From Peptococcaceae bacterium UBA4068 (GTDB taxonomy: Bacteria > Bacillota > Dehalobacteriia > UBA4068), in the NCBI GenBank assembly GCA_002382665.1, contig DFZA01000007.1, positions 162,348-226,347 on the forward strand: a stretch of DNA of 64,000 nt, written 5' to 3'. Under the pieces are notes generated by a model. That model made no database searches and had not been told where the DNA came from. It saw only the letters and a list, made by a program, of their open reading frames with translations. The position numbers were made by a program, and so were the translations under genes. Positions 32,211 to 41,425 of the stretch are shown here, in pieces (positions within the stretch are counted from its first letter, which is position 1; each line of letters starts with the position of its first letter).

Positions 32211-34610
32211 CTACTGTCGCAGTTTCAAACCCCATTTTTCTGTCAAACCGGCAACAATCCGCTCAAACGCCGCGTCAATCTCACTGTCAGTCAGAGTGCG
32301 TTCCTTGCTTTGGAAAAGCAGCGAATAAGCCAGACTACGTTGACCAGCCTCGATCGGCGCTCCTTCATATAGATCGAACAACTGCGCATCCTGTAAATTA
32401 TTCCCGCCTAAACGCTTGATTTCTTTTTCAATTTCCGCAGCGGGAACATATTTATCACCGATTAAGGCAATATCACGGTTAACCGCCGGATAACGGGGTA
32501 AATCTTTAGATTGGAGCAATAAATCAGCCAAAGACAATATCAGCCGCAGATCAAGTTCTGCTGCGATTACCGTTCCGTCAACAAGATAATTTTCGGCAAC
32601 CTCGGGATGCAATTCACCGATATAACCGATTGCTTTTTTATTTACTGTTATTGCGGCGCTGCGACCGGGATGAAGAAAACTGTATTCTTCTCTTTTAAAT
32701 AATACATTATTTACGCCAGCAGCTTTTAATAAATCTTCGATAATACCTTTGAGATAAAAATAGTCATATTTTTCACCTGCCGACTGCCATGAAGAAGGCG
32801 CCTGTCCGCACAAAACACAGCACAAGGTCATAATCTCATCCGGCTGAACAGTTTCGTCATGCGGCAAAAACACCCTGCCAAGCTCATATATAGCACAGTT
32901 ATCATTACGCCTGTTTAAATTACGCATTAAACAATGAAGTAATCCCGGTAATAATGACTGCCGCATCACGCTTTGATCTTCATTTATCGGGTTAAGAATT
33001 GCCATGCTCTTGCGCCAATCATCATCCGGCGGTAACTCCAGCCGGTCCGCTTCTTTACTACTGATAAAGCTATAATTAATTGTCTCGGTCAGACCATGGG
33101 CCAGCATTAATTGATTGATTTTACGTAATAATTGCTGTTGCGACGTTCTTTGGCCTTGGGCTGCCGAAGACGGTATCGTTACAGGAACTTTATCGTAACC
33201 TTTAATCCGGGCTATTTCTTCAATTAAGTCTATCTCTAGAGTGATATCCTGACGATAAGTAGGCACTTCAACTAACATATCTTCATTAACCATCTCTATC
33301 GGAAAGCCCAGTGCGCATATCACTTCTGTTATTTCTGTTTGTGTAAACTGCGTACCTAAAACCTGATTCACTCTTTGCTGACGCAGCTTGATTTTCTTAA
33401 TCGGGGCTGGCTCAATCCGTACGTCGATTGAGCCGCGCGCTGCCTCGCCGTTACAATATTCACAAAGCATCTGCACAGCTCGGCGTGAGGCAAAATCACA
33501 GCCTTCAATATCTACGCCTTTTTCAAATCGCAGCGAAGCCTCGGAGGGAATACCAAGCCTACGTGCAGCACGTCTGATCGGTACTTGCGCAAAACAGGCG
33601 CTTTCAATCAGCACCGACGTCGTTTCCACAGTAACTTCTGTATCCATACCGCCCATCACTCCGGCAATACAAACCGGTTTTTGGCCGTCGCAAATCAATA
33701 TTTCTTCACCGCGAAATTGACGCTGCTTACCATCAAGCGTTTGCATCATTTCGTCTTTCAAGGCCTGACGCACTATTATTTTGTGGTCGGCCAACTTATC
33801 ATAATCAAAGAAATGTAGCGGCTGACCTGTTTCCAGCATCACAAAATTGCTGATGTCAACAACGCTGTTAATCGGTCTCATGCCGGCGGCCAGCAAATAT
33901 TGCTGCATCCAAGCCGGGGACGTACCAACTTCTATATTTTTAACCAGCCGCCCAATATAACGCGGACAAAGCTTGCTGTCCTCGACAATAATCGCTGCTT
34001 GTTGTGATATGTCTCCGCCGTTTTCACGGTATTGTGGTTGCGGCAGCTTAACGCGTATGCCGGTTAAAGCTGCTGCTTCATGCGCCACATTAAGCATGCC
34101 CAAGCAATCGTTACGGTTTGGCGTCAGCTCGACCACTATCACCGCGTCGCGCAGGCCCAAAGCATCAGCCAGCTCAACGCCTAAAGGCAAATCATCGTCA
34201 AGAAGCCAGATGCCCGATGTGCCTTCGGGATCGATACCCAGCTCCGCAGATGAACAAAGCATACCAAAACTATCAATGCCGGCTAATTTAGCTTTTTTGA
34301 TCTTGATATCGCCTGGCAGTTTAGCGCCAATCTTGGCCAAAGCTACTTTTCGTCCGACTGCAACATTGGGCGCACCACAAACTATCTGCAGCATATCACA
34401 ACCGTCATAAACCTGGCATAAAGTCAGATGATCGCTATTTGCCACCCGTTCGGTGTTTTTAATCTCAGCTACCACCACATTTTCCAGTTCTGCGCCGCGC
34501 CAGACAATCTCGTCCACCTCTAGCCCGGCCATTGTAAAACGCTCTGCCAACTGCTCAGGAGTCAGAGTTATATCTATATACTCTTTTAACCAATTATATG
34601 AAATCCTCAT
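32211..34610 (-). CDS. pheT: Phenylalanyl-tRNA synthetase beta subunit
   Basis: A 799-residue full-length beta subunit: N-terminal tRNA-binding OB domain (ENVVVAEIKNTERVANSDHLTLCQV, residues about 45-155), B3/B4 editing domain (about 200-400), B5 DNA-binding-like domain, catalytic-like core with KGYDKVPVTIP and the C-terminal anticodon-binding ferredoxin fold (KDLPRYPAVNRDIALIGD). Forms an alpha2-beta2 tetramer with PheS, encoded 12 nt upstream. The pair is a single transcriptional unit behind the attenuator at 35661-35702. Confidence 0.97.
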   Translation of the reverse strand: MRISYNWLKEYIDITLTPEQLAERFTMAGLEVDEIVWRGAELENVVVAEIKNTERVANSDHLTLCQVYDGCDMLQIVCGAPNVAVGRKVALAKIGAKLPGDIKIKKAKLAGIDSFGMLCSSAELGIDPEGTSGIWLLDDDLPLGVELADALGLRDAVIVVELTPNRNDCLGMLNVAHEAAALTGIRVKLPQPQYRENGGDISQQAAIIVEDSKLCPRYIGRLVKNIEVGTSPAWMQQYLLAAGMRPINSVVDISNFVMLETGQPLHFFDYDKLADHKIIVRQALKDEMMQTLDGKQRQFRGEEILICDGQKPVCIAGVMGGMDTEVTVETTSVLIESACFAQVPIRRAARRLGIPSEASLRFEKGVDIEGCDFASRRAVQMLCEYCNGEAARGSIDVRIEPAPIKKIKLRQQRVNQVLGTQFTQTEITEVICALGFPIEMVNEDMLVEVPTYRQDITLEIDLIEEIARIKGYDKVPVTIPSSAAQGQRTSQQQLLRKINQLMLAHGLTETINYSFISSKEADRLELPPDDDWRKSMAILNPINEDQSVMRQSLLPGLLHCLMRNLNRRNDNCAIYELGRVFLPHDETVQPDEIMTLCCVLCGQAPSSWQSAGEKYDYFYLKGIIEDLLKAAGVNNVLFKREEYSFLHPGRSAAITVNKKAIGYIGELHPEVAENYLVDGTVIAAELDLRLILSLADLLLQSKDLPRYPAVNRDIALIGDKYVPAAEIEKEIKRLGGNNLQDAQLFDLYEGAPIEAGQRSLAYSLLFQSKERTLTDSEIDAAFERIVAGLTEKWGLKLRQ

Positions 34611-34622
34611 TTAAGTCCCCTC

Positions 34623-35645
34623 CTAAAACTGGCTGATAAAGCGCAGGTCATTATCGAAAAGCAAGCGGATATCGTTGATTGCGTACTTGAGCATCGCAAT
34701 CCGCTCGACGCCCATGCCGAATGCAAATCCTGTGACCTGTTCCGGATCGTAACCGGAGGCGCTTAAAACCTTAGGATGGACCATACCGCTGCCGAGAATC
34801 TCAATCCAGCCGCTGCCCTTACAGAGACGGCAACCTTTACCGCCGCAAACGAAACAGGATACATCTACCTCGGCAGATGGCTCGGTAAAAGGGAAATAAC
34901 TGGGGCGCAGACGGATTTCCCGCTCTTCGCCAAACATCCGTTTCGCAAATACCAACAGCGTGCCTTTTAAATCGGCAAAACTAACGTTTTTATCTACCAA
35001 CAGGCCTTCAACCTGGTGAAACATCGGTGAATGAGTAGCATCGTCGTCACGTCGATAAACACGCCCGGGACAAATAACTTTTACCGGCAACTCCGGGCGC
35101 ATCTTTTCCATAGTACGCACTTGTACCGGTGATGTTTGCGTGCGTAAAAGCATGCTCTCACCAAAATAAAACGAATCCTGCATATCGCGGGCCGGATGTT
35201 CCGGCGGTAAATTCAGCGCTTCAAAATTATAATAATCAAGTTCAATTTCCGGTCCTTCGGCAATCAAATATCCCATGCCAAGGAAAATATCTTCTATTTC
35301 CTCAACCACTCTACTGAGAATATGCTGATTTCCTTGCGTAAATCTTTTACCAGGCAGACTCACATCAATTGTTTCGACTGCTAGCCGTGACGACAGACCG
35401 GCTGCCTGTAATTGCAATAACCGTTGCTCGATAGCCTGCTCAACCGCTTGTTTGGCCTGATTCAAGGCAGCACCGAGCTTGGGACGTTCTTCGGGGCTTA
35501 AACCTCCCATCATTTTGGCGATTGCCGTGATTGCACCTTTTTTACCAAGATAGGCAACTTTAATTTCCTGTAATTGTTCCAAATCAGTGCAACTATCAAC
35601 CGCCGCTACTGCTTCTTCCATAAGGGAAGTCAGTTTGTTCAGCAT
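34623..35645 (-). CDS. pheS: Phenylalanyl-tRNA synthetase alpha subunit
   Basis: A 340-residue class II synthetase subunit: N-terminal coiled coil (residues 1-85), motif 1 region [15 protein letters not shown], motif 2 [12 protein letters not shown] and [21 protein letters not shown], motif 3 [16 protein letters not shown]. The cysteine set in [18 protein letters not shown] is the small zinc-type loop seen in many PheS. The ATG at 35643-35645 after GGAGGT is chosen; an in-frame ATG at 35702 lies inside the attenuator hairpin and lacks a binding site. Confidence 0.97.
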   Translation of the reverse strand: MLNKLTSLMEEAVAAVDSCTDLEQLQEIKVAYLGKKGAITAIAKMMGGLSPEERPKLGAALNQAKQAVEQAIEQRLLQLQAAGLSSRLAVETIDVSLPGKRFTQGNQHILSRVVEEIEDIFLGMGYLIAEGPEIELDYYNFEALNLPPEHPARDMQDSFYFGESMLLRTQTSPVQVRTMEKMRPELPVKVICPGRVYRRDDDATHSPMFHQVEGLLVDKNVSFADLKGTLLVFAKRMFGEEREIRLRPSYFPFTEPSAEVDVSCFVCGGKGCRLCKGSGWIEILGSGMVHPKVLSASGYDPEQVTGFAFGMGVERIAMLKYAINDIRLLFDNDLRFISQF

Positions 35646-35660
35646 CGTTTTACCTCCGAC

Positions 35661-35702
35661 AAAAAAATAATGCCTTTCGTCCCGGTAAAGGAGGAAAGGC
35701 AT
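35661..35702 (-). terminator. Attenuator-like terminator directly before pheS
   Basis: Minus strand ATGCCTTTC (35694-35702) pairs with GAAAGGCAT (35670-35678), followed by TATTTTTTT. The pheS ribosome binding site comes 4 nt later, so pheST can be expressed only by read-through from the promoter at 35897. No T-box sequence (GGGTGGNACC) is present, so the controlling mechanism is not the common one. Confidence 0.75.
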
Positions 35703-35760
35703 AGTTCAACTGTTAAAACAGACCGAGTTGATCAATAACCCCTTTTGTTTCCGGCCCGAA

Positions 35761-35853
35761 TTATTGCAAGCTCATTCTGCGATAAAATATATATGCCGCT
35801 ATCGAACCAGTTTGTTCAAAAATCTTCCACAAAGCATCTGTATTCATTCTCAT
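35761..35853 (-). CDS. YqzL-like small protein (30 residues)
   Basis: A short ORF in the pheST leader with the core LWKIFEQTGSIAAYIFYRR. The W-[KL]-[IL]-F-x-x-T-G-x-I-x-x-Y pattern matches the YqzL-like family of Firmicutes, whose function is unknown. ATG at 35851-35853, with AAAGG about 12 nt upstream (a second ATG at 35845-35847 is possible). It lies between promoter and attenuator, so it could also act as a leader peptide for pheST; it contains two Phe codons (TTT), which is few for that purpose. Confidence 0.6.
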   Translation of the reverse strand: MRMNTDALWKIFEQTGSIAAYIFYRRMSLQ

Positions 35854-35896
35854 GGCAGCACTACCTTTCGCAACTCCAGGGAGAATTATTAGCTAT

Positions 35897-35925
35897 ATTA
35901 TAGCATAGACTCCCCCAAAAGGCAA
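35897..35925 (-). promoter_or_regulatory. Promoter of the yqzL-like/pheST transcript
   Basis: Minus strand TTGCCT (35920-35925), 17-bp spacer, TATAAT (35897-35902). Start near 35890, about 245 nt before pheS. Confidence 0.75.
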
Positions 35926-35979
35926 TTATAAATCTGGAAAATTTTTATACGTCAATTTTCTCCCCCCGGTGCCCGATAA

Positions 35980-36786
35980 TTAGCATTCAATGTCATATCT
36001 TTGTTGCAGCGTTTGATATAACAGTACAGCTGCTGCTACCGCCACATTTAAAGATTCGCTTATCTGCGACATTGGCAGCATAATTGCAGCATCAGCCGCT
36101 GCGTGCCAAAAATCGCCAACACCATAAGCCTCCGCACCTAATATATACGCATGAGGTTTGATTAATTGCTCTTGCCAATATATTTGCTTGGCATCGGCAG
36201 CCGTCATAAATAAACGCACTTGTCTCCTGCGGCACAATGATAGAGCGTCTTGCTCATCGGCAACCCAAATCGGCAGTCTCAAAGCTGCTCCCATTGCTGC
36301 GCGCATCACTTTTGGAGAAGTCCAATCTGTACAATTACCGGTTAATATCAGCCCGTCAACCGCTGTTGCCTCGGCTGTACGGATGATCGTACCAAGATTG
36401 CCGGGATCGGAAATGCCGTCGGCAATCAGTAAAAAATCACACTTTGAGTCTGAAATTTTCTGATAGGCATCAGCAGGATAACGGACTGCTAAAACAACGC
36501 CCTGCGAATGCTCGGTCGCAGCCGCACGCGCCAATAAAGGGGCCGCTGCGGAAAAAACTTTTACTCCCCGTAACCTCAAACCATCAATAACCTGACCAAC
36601 TCTGGGCTGATCCGGTAGCATTTGCTCGATCAAGGCAAACTCTATATCCGCACCGGAGCGCAGCGCCTCCTCGGTAGCGCGTACTCCTTCAATGATAGTT
36701 AAGCCTGTCTCGCGTCTCCTTTTTGGTTGCTGCAGGGAGGCTAATAACTTTATATATTGATTATCACGGGAAATAATCTCTTCCAT
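35980..36786 (-). CDS. SpoU/TrmH-family RNA 2'-O-methyltransferase
   Basis: A 268-residue SPOUT methyltransferase. The N-terminal substrate-binding domain (residues 1-95; IISRDNQYIKLLASLQQPKRRRETGLTIIEG) precedes the knotted catalytic domain with LLIADGISDPGNLGTIIRTAEA (motif 1, containing the catalytic N and R), YILGAEAYGVGDFW (motif 2) and LPMSQISESLNVAVAAAVLLY (motif 3). It methylates a ribose in rRNA or tRNA; the target (YsgA-type) is not resolved. Between rplT and pheST, the common Firmicute gene order. Confidence 0.9.
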   Translation of the reverse strand: MEEIISRDNQYIKLLASLQQPKRRRETGLTIIEGVRATEEALRSGADIEFALIEQMLPDQPRVGQVIDGLRLRGVKVFSAAAPLLARAAATEHSQGVVLAVRYPADAYQKISDSKCDFLLIADGISDPGNLGTIIRTAEATAVDGLILTGNCTDWTSPKVMRAAMGAALRLPIWVADEQDALSLCRRRQVRLFMTAADAKQIYWQEQLIKPHAYILGAEAYGVGDFWHAAADAAIMLPMSQISESLNVAVAAAVLLYQTLQQRYDIEC

Positions 36787-36856
36787 ACTATTTTCTCCAA
36801 AAACTTATTGTATTGATTATACTATATACCTGCGCTGTCGTCTATACCTGCCAACA

Positions 36857-36889
36857 ATAAAAACCAGCGCAACCTCAAGGATTGCGCTG
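36857..36889 (-). terminator. Terminator after rplT
   Basis: Minus strand CAGCGCAA/TTGCGCTG (36882-36889, 36865-36872) with tail GTTTTTATT. Confidence 0.88.
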
Positions 36890-36911
36890 ATATAATTATC
36901 TTTATATTAGA

Positions 36912-37265
36912 TTACAGATTAGCTTTGGCGACATCGGCAAATTTGCTAAACGCCGCGGCGTCGCTGACGGCCATTTCGGCTAAAACCTTACGGTTTACAT
37001 CAACGCCGGCAACTTTAAGGCCGTGAACCATTTTACTGTATGATAAACCGTTAATTCTGGCTGCCGCATTGATACGGGCAATCCACAATTTGCGAAAATC
37101 ACCTTTCTTTTTGCGCCTATGCGCGAAAGAATAATATAGCGAATGGAGCAATTGCTCGTTTGCTACTTTAAACAGCTTGGAATTGGAAGCTCTATAGCCT
37201 TTGGCTAATTTCAAGACTTTTTTATGCCGTTGATGACGCGTATATCCTCTTTTAACTCTGGTCAT
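36912..37265 (-). CDS. rplT: 50S ribosomal protein L20
   Basis: A 117-residue L20 with the family's basic N-terminal extension ([24 protein letters not shown]) and globular C-terminal domain ([25 protein letters not shown]). It binds 23S rRNA early in 50S assembly and, in Firmicutes, represses its own operon by binding the infC leader (see 38098-38223). Last gene of infC-rpmI-rplT. Confidence 0.98.
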   Translation of the reverse strand: MTRVKRGYTRHQRHKKVLKLAKGYRASNSKLFKVANEQLLHSLYYSFAHRRKKKGDFRKLWIARINAAARINGLSYSKMVHGLKVAGVDVNRKVLAEMAVSDAAAFSKFADVAKANL

Positions 37266-37294
37266 TATTTAATCCTCTCTTTCGACTAATGTGC

Positions 37295-37492
37295 TTATGC
37301 GTACGGCAGGAGCCTTCTGGTTTTTTTGGCTTCTCCCGGAGTTAAAATATCGCTTTTACGTAAATTCCGTTTACGTTTGGACGATTTTTTTCCTAAAATA
37401 TGGCTGCAATAAGCATGATGTCGCGATAATTTGCCAGTACCGGTAACCTTGATTCTCTTGGCGGCACCACGATGTGTTTTCATTTTTGGCAT
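37295..37492 (-). CDS. rpmI: 50S ribosomal protein L35
   Basis: A 65-residue L35 beginning [20 protein letters not shown], highly basic, complete. The ATG at 37490-37492 follows GAGGAAAGAGGG. An upstream in-frame start at 37537 would add 15 atypical residues and is rejected. Between infC and rplT as usual. Confidence 0.97.
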   Translation of the reverse strand: MPKMKTHRGAAKRIKVTGTGKLSRHHAYCSHILGKKSSKRKRNLRKSDILTPGEAKKTRRLLPYA

Positions 37493-37570
37493 GATGTTCC
37501 CTCTTTCCTCAAAATATATTTCTTGCAATACTGCCAATAAATTCGGCGTAGAAAAGTATATAACGAAGTA

Positions 37571-38077
37571 TTAAGCGTGTTTGGGGGCAAAAATAACAAT
37601 CATGTTTTTCCCCTCTATTTTAGCCGGTCTTTCAACGGCCGCAACATCAGACAAACGTTCAATCATCCGCTGGCATAAAACTAATCCCAGATCGGTATGG
37701 GTAATTTCGCGTCCGCGAAACATTACGGTTGCTTTTACTTTATCGCCATCCTTGAGAAATCGTTCCGCATTTTTTACCTTAGTATCAAAATCATGATCCT
37801 CGATATTCGGCCGGAATTTGACTTCTTTAATTTGAACTACTTTTTGGTTTTTCCGCGCTTCTTTTTCACGCTTCGACTGTTCGAAACAGTACTTACCATA
37901 ATCCATTATCCGGCATACCGGCGGATGGGCATTGGGGGAAATCTCAACAAGATCTAAACCTTTTCTAATTGCTAAGTCCAGAGCGTCTTTGAGCGACATC
38001 ACGGATTGTTCCTGATCGTCGCCGACAAGCCGCACCTCCGTACCCCTGATTTCTTCGTTAATACGCAGTTCCTTAAT
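37571..38077 (-). CDS. infC: Translation initiation factor IF-3 (non-AUG start)
   Basis: IF-3 of 168 residues: N-terminal domain (LRINEEIRGTEVRLVGDDQEQ...), linker, and C-terminal domain (EVKFRPNIEDHDFDTKVKNAERFL, VMFRGREITH). There is no ATG. The conserved N-terminus is read from ATT at 38075-38077 (or the adjoining ATA at 38078-38080), 8-11 nt after a strong GGAGGTG at 38085-38091. A GTG at 38033-38035 would cut off the conserved INEEIR segment. AUU starts on infC are known in Escherichia coli and Bacillus relatives, where IF-3 discriminates against its own start codon to autoregulate. Confidence 0.9.
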   Translation of the reverse strand: MKELRINEEIRGTEVRLVGDDQEQSVMSLKDALDLAIRKGLDLVEISPNAHPPVCRIMDYGKYCFEQSKREKEARKNQKVVQIKEVKFRPNIEDHDFDTKVKNAERFLKDGDKVKATVMFRGREITHTDLGLVLCQRMIERLSDVAAVERPAKIEGKNMIVIFAPKHA

Positions 38078-38097
38078 TATTTTTCACCTCCATAAAT

Positions 38098-38223
38098 TTA
38101 AAAAAAGCGGCATTGCCGCTTCCATATCAATATAGCTACGCTCAAAAATAAACGTTTTGCCATATCAACCTGTGCATCTAAAAGATTACAGGTGAGAAGC
38201 GTGCAACTTCTACTTGTTATAAC
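38098..38223 (-). promoter_or_regulatory. L20-type autoregulatory leader of infC-rpmI-rplT
   Basis: The leader from about 38223 contains an ACCTGT/ACAGGT hairpin (about 38170-38195), and ends in an intrinsic terminator (minus strand AAGCGGC-AAT-GCCGCTT, 38105-38121, then seven T) 9 nt before the infC ribosome binding site. Position and layout match the L20 leader of Firmicutes, in which excess L20 binding favours termination. Assignment rests on context and architecture, not on a covariance search. Confidence 0.75.
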
Positions 38224-38229
38224 AGGGAT

Positions 38230-38258
38230 ATTTTATCACATCACTTTTAAACTGTCAA
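38230..38258 (-). promoter_or_regulatory. Promoter of infC-rpmI-rplT
   Basis: Minus strand TTGACA (38253-38258), 17-bp spacer, TAAAAT (38230-38235). Confidence 0.85.
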
Positions 38259-38285
38259 GATTTTTCATTTGATAATTTAACAAAA

Positions 38286-38771
38286 TTATAATAAATATTC
38301 CACTGCTTTTCCGGTGGCCAAACTGCCCCCAACATCCAAAACCCGTTGATTGGTACTGCCGCGCCATTTAAGATTCAGACTTTTATTATAAAGTTTAAAC
38401 GGTCCGTCAATTAATACGTCAATTTGCTGCAGTAACGGCAAATATCTGTTATCCGCAGTTAATTGCTCATAAGTATAGCCGCTATAGCACCAAACATTTA
38501 AACCCAATTGATGAGCCTGCTGCGCTAAAGCGGCGCAATCTTGGACCTGTAAAAAAGGCTCGCCGCCGGAGAGCGTCAAACCATCGGTTAAGGGGTTTGA
38601 CGCCATTTTCTTTACTATATCTGCCACTGCTATTTCCTTACCACCGTTCAAGTCATGGGTAGAAGGATTATGACAGCCCTGGCAATTATGCAGACAGCCT
38701 TGAGTAAATACTACAAAACGCATACCCTGGCCGTCAACGATTGAATCCTGGAGCAGTTGTGCTATCCTCAT
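38286..38771 (-). CDS. nrdG: Anaerobic ribonucleotide reductase activating enzyme
   Basis: A 161-residue radical-SAM activase that installs the glycyl radical on NrdD. The CX3CX2C cluster motif lies in FTQGCLHNCQGCHNP (residues about 27-42) with GLTLSGGEPFLQ after it. Follows nrdD by 44 nt; same transcript. Confidence 0.96.
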   Translation of the reverse strand: MRIAQLLQDSIVDGQGMRFVVFTQGCLHNCQGCHNPSTHDLNGGKEIAVADIVKKMASNPLTDGLTLSGGEPFLQVQDCAALAQQAHQLGLNVWCYSGYTYEQLTADNRYLPLLQQIDVLIDGPFKLYNKSLNLKWRGSTNQRVLDVGGSLATGKAVEYLL

Positions 38772-38815
38772 TGTTTTCTCCTGATATGTCTTTTTGACAT
38801 ACCGCTAATATTCGG

Positions 38816-41155
38816 TTAACAGGAACAATCGATATTATGTTTAACGCGGTCTCTTTCCTCAGCTTTTTTAGCATTGTTGAAGCGATCGACCGTGCCAACT
38901 AAATAGCCGGTAATGCGGCGGATGCGATCAAAACCGACTTCTCCGTCAGTCTCGCGGCGGCCGCAGCCCGGACATTCGTCTTTGATTATACCGCTATAAC
39001 CGCAAACCGGATCTCTGTCGACAGGATGATTGATCGATCCGTAACCGATACCGCACTTCTGCATATACCTGACGACCTTTTCAAATGCTTCGATATTATC
39101 CAATGGGTCGCCGTCCATTTCGATATAAGTAATATGGCCGGCATTGGTCAGATTGTGATAAGGGGCTTCGATATTGATTTTTTCAAATGCGGCAATCGGG
39201 AAATAAACGGGGATATGGAAACTGTTGGTATAATAGTCTTTGTCGGTAACGCCGGGGATTTCGCCATAAAGCTCTCGGTCCAGCCGTACAAAACGTCCGG
39301 CTAAACCCTCCGCAGGCGTCGCTAACAGGGTGATGTTTAAACCATAATGACGGCTGGCGTTATCGAGCTTGGCGCGCATATAACCAACAATTTCCAGCCC
39401 TAAATTCTGTGCCTGCTCGCTCTCGCCATGATGGAAGTCGATCAAGCTTTTCAGCGTTTCCGCCAAGCCGATAAATCCTACTGATAAAGTACCGTGTTTT
39501 AATATCTCACCTATTTCATCATTCCAATCGAGCTTCTCGCTACCCAGCCAAACGCCCTGCCCCATCAGGAAGGGGAAGTTTTTAACCTTCTTTTTGCACT
39601 GAATAGTAAAGCGTTCCAGTAACTGATTGATAACCAGATCCAGTTTCTGATCGAGAGACTCAAAAAATACGCCAATATCACCCTTGGCCTTGATAGCCAG
39701 GCGTGGTAAATTGATCGAAGTAAACGAGAGATTGCCTCGGCCATTGGATATAACCTGCCCAGGATCGTAAACATTGCCAATAACACGCGTTCGGCAGCCC
39801 ATATAGGCAATTTCTGTTTCCGGTTGCCCCTCTTTATAAAATGAAGCGTTAAAAGGAGCGTCCATAAATGAGAAATTGGGGAAAAGCCTCTTGGCGCTGC
39901 AGCGGCAGGCCAATTTGAACAAATCGTAATTAGGATCGCCGGGATTAAAATTAACGCCTTCTTTGACACGAAAAATCTGGATTGGAAAAATAGGCGTTTC
40001 CCCGTTACCTAACCCGTCTTCTGTGGAAAGCAACAGGTTACGCATAACCATCCGACCTTCCGGCGAAGTATCCATACCGTAATTGATCGAGGAAAAAGGC
40101 GTCTGCGCGCCGGCGCGGCTATGCATGGTATTAAGATTATGGATAAATGCTTCCATAGCCTGGAAGGTTGCCCGATCGGTATCCTTAATTGCCTGTTGCA
40201 AGGCGAACTGCTGTGCTTTGACGGCGCTTTCTTCGCTATCAGCAAACTTGCCGACCAACAGTGACAGTTCTGTTTGCAGATAATTTTCGTTATTTTCAAG
40301 CGTAGGCATCAAACCGGTATCTGCTTTAATCTTTTTTACCATGGCTTTTAGCTCAATCTCTTGATCGGGACGGCCATCTATAATCGTCAGCGCCCGCGCC
40401 AGATTCTGCGTATATAACCGCACAAATGTTTTGCGTACACCCTGCGCCATACTATAATCAAAATTAACGATACTTTGGCCACCATGCTGGTCGTTTTGGT
40501 TAGATTGAATGGCAATGCAAGACAGCGCTGAATATGAGGCGATATCGTTTGGCTCACGTAGCGTGCCATGTCCGGTAGAAAAACCGCCGTCGAACAATTT
40601 AATCAGATCTATCTGACAACAAGTGGTTGTTAAAGTATAAAAGTCAAGGTCATGTATATGAATATCACCCTCGCGGTGCGCTTTTGCATAGGCAGGATTT
40701 AGTACAAACATTTCATAAAACTGCTTGGCCCCTTCGGAACCGTATTTGAGCATAGCACCCATGGCGGTATCGCCGTCAATATTGGCATTTTCCCGTTTTA
40801 TATCGCTGTCTTTAGCATCTGCAAAAGTAATTTCTTCATAGCGCCTCATTAACCGGGTATTCATTTCGCGCACGCGGCTGCGCTCCCAACGGTAAAGTAT
40901 ATATGCTTTGGCAGTCTGAATATAGCCGTTATCCATCAGCACCTGCTCGACGACATCTTGAATATGCTCCACTTCCGGGCTGGGATTGTTTTCATGTTCC
41001 AATAATATCAATACGTCTTCTGCCAAACGCTTTGCATCTTGTTCTTTGCCCGAATGATATGTAGCATTGAACGCTTTATTGATGGCTTCAGCAATTTTGT
41101 CCAACTCGAAATGTGCTAATCGGCCATCCCTCTTTTTAATGCTGGTGATCATCAT
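38816..41155 (-). CDS. nrdD: Anaerobic ribonucleoside-triphosphate reductase (class III)
   Basis: A 779-residue enzyme reducing NTPs to dNTPs without oxygen. An N-terminal ATP-cone (residues 1-95; ITSIKKRDGRLAHFELDKIAEAIN) is followed by the ten-stranded barrel and, at the C-terminus, the zinc site (DPVCGYSGIIKDECPGCGRRE) and glycyl radical loop (RITGYLVGT, radical Gly in RxxGY). Start chosen at ATG 41153-41155 (MMITSIKK), 9 nt after GAGG; longer reading to 41209 adds a Lys-rich extension without site. Upstream lie a promoter and two NrdR-like boxes. Confidence 0.97.
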   Translation of the reverse strand: MMITSIKKRDGRLAHFELDKIAEAINKAFNATYHSGKEQDAKRLAEDVLILLEHENNPSPEVEHIQDVVEQVLMDNGYIQTAKAYILYRWERSRVREMNTRLMRRYEEITFADAKDSDIKRENANIDGDTAMGAMLKYGSEGAKQFYEMFVLNPAYAKAHREGDIHIHDLDFYTLTTTCCQIDLIKLFDGGFSTGHGTLREPNDIASYSALSCIAIQSNQNDQHGGQSIVNFDYSMAQGVRKTFVRLYTQNLARALTIIDGRPDQEIELKAMVKKIKADTGLMPTLENNENYLQTELSLLVGKFADSEESAVKAQQFALQQAIKDTDRATFQAMEAFIHNLNTMHSRAGAQTPFSSINYGMDTSPEGRMVMRNLLLSTEDGLGNGETPIFPIQIFRVKEGVNFNPGDPNYDLFKLACRCSAKRLFPNFSFMDAPFNASFYKEGQPETEIAYMGCRTRVIGNVYDPGQVISNGRGNLSFTSINLPRLAIKAKGDIGVFFESLDQKLDLVINQLLERFTIQCKKKVKNFPFLMGQGVWLGSEKLDWNDEIGEILKHGTLSVGFIGLAETLKSLIDFHHGESEQAQNLGLEIVGYMRAKLDNASRHYGLNITLLATPAEGLAGRFVRLDRELYGEIPGVTDKDYYTNSFHIPVYFPIAAFEKINIEAPYHNLTNAGHITYIEMDGDPLDNIEAFEKVVRYMQKCGIGYGSINHPVDRDPVCGYSGIIKDECPGCGRRETDGEVGFDRIRRITGYLVGTVDRFNNAKKAEERDRVKHNIDCSC

Positions 41156-41232
41156 ACTCGTTTTCCTCTCTTTTTCCTTGATTAGAAACAGACTTTTTTT
41201 GATAAACATCCGGGCTGTTATATATTATGTAA

Positions 41233-41311
41233 CTTACAATATGTAGTATTTTTCTGTCTACCATCCATGCATATATAGTACAATAGTACAAGCTTAATTT
41301 TGAAAAGTCAA
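41233..41311 (-). promoter_or_regulatory. nrdD promoter with two NrdR-like boxes
   Basis: Minus strand TTGACT (41306-41311), 17-bp spacer, TACTAT (41283-41288). Just downstream come TACTATATATGCATG (41266-41280) and TACTACATATTGTAAG (41233-41248), whose 5' ends are 32 bp apart, about three helical turns, like paired NrdR boxes (consensus near ACACWATATATWGTGT). Location over the start site fits repression. Confidence 0.6.
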
Positions 41312-41374
41312 TAAAATCAAGACTAAAATAGAGATTAAAATTATATATTATTATATTGATCTAGTAGACAAATT

Positions 41375-41401
41375 AAAAAACGCCAGTAAATCACTGGCGT
41401 T
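41375..41401 (-). terminator. Terminator after folD
   Basis: Minus strand AACGCCAGT/ACTGGCGTT (41393-41401, 41379-41387) ending in TTTTTT. Confidence 0.92.
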
Positions 41402-41425
41402 ATATTTTTCAATGTATCACTTTAT

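Noticed and set aside
35643..35702. pheS start at 35702, or a Phe-rich leader peptide there
   Set aside because: The ATG has no ribosome binding site, sits in the attenuator stem and runs in frame into pheS without a stop.
35661..35925. T-box riboswitch before pheS
   Set aside because: The conserved T-box sequence and a specifier-loop region are not seen; only a terminator is present.
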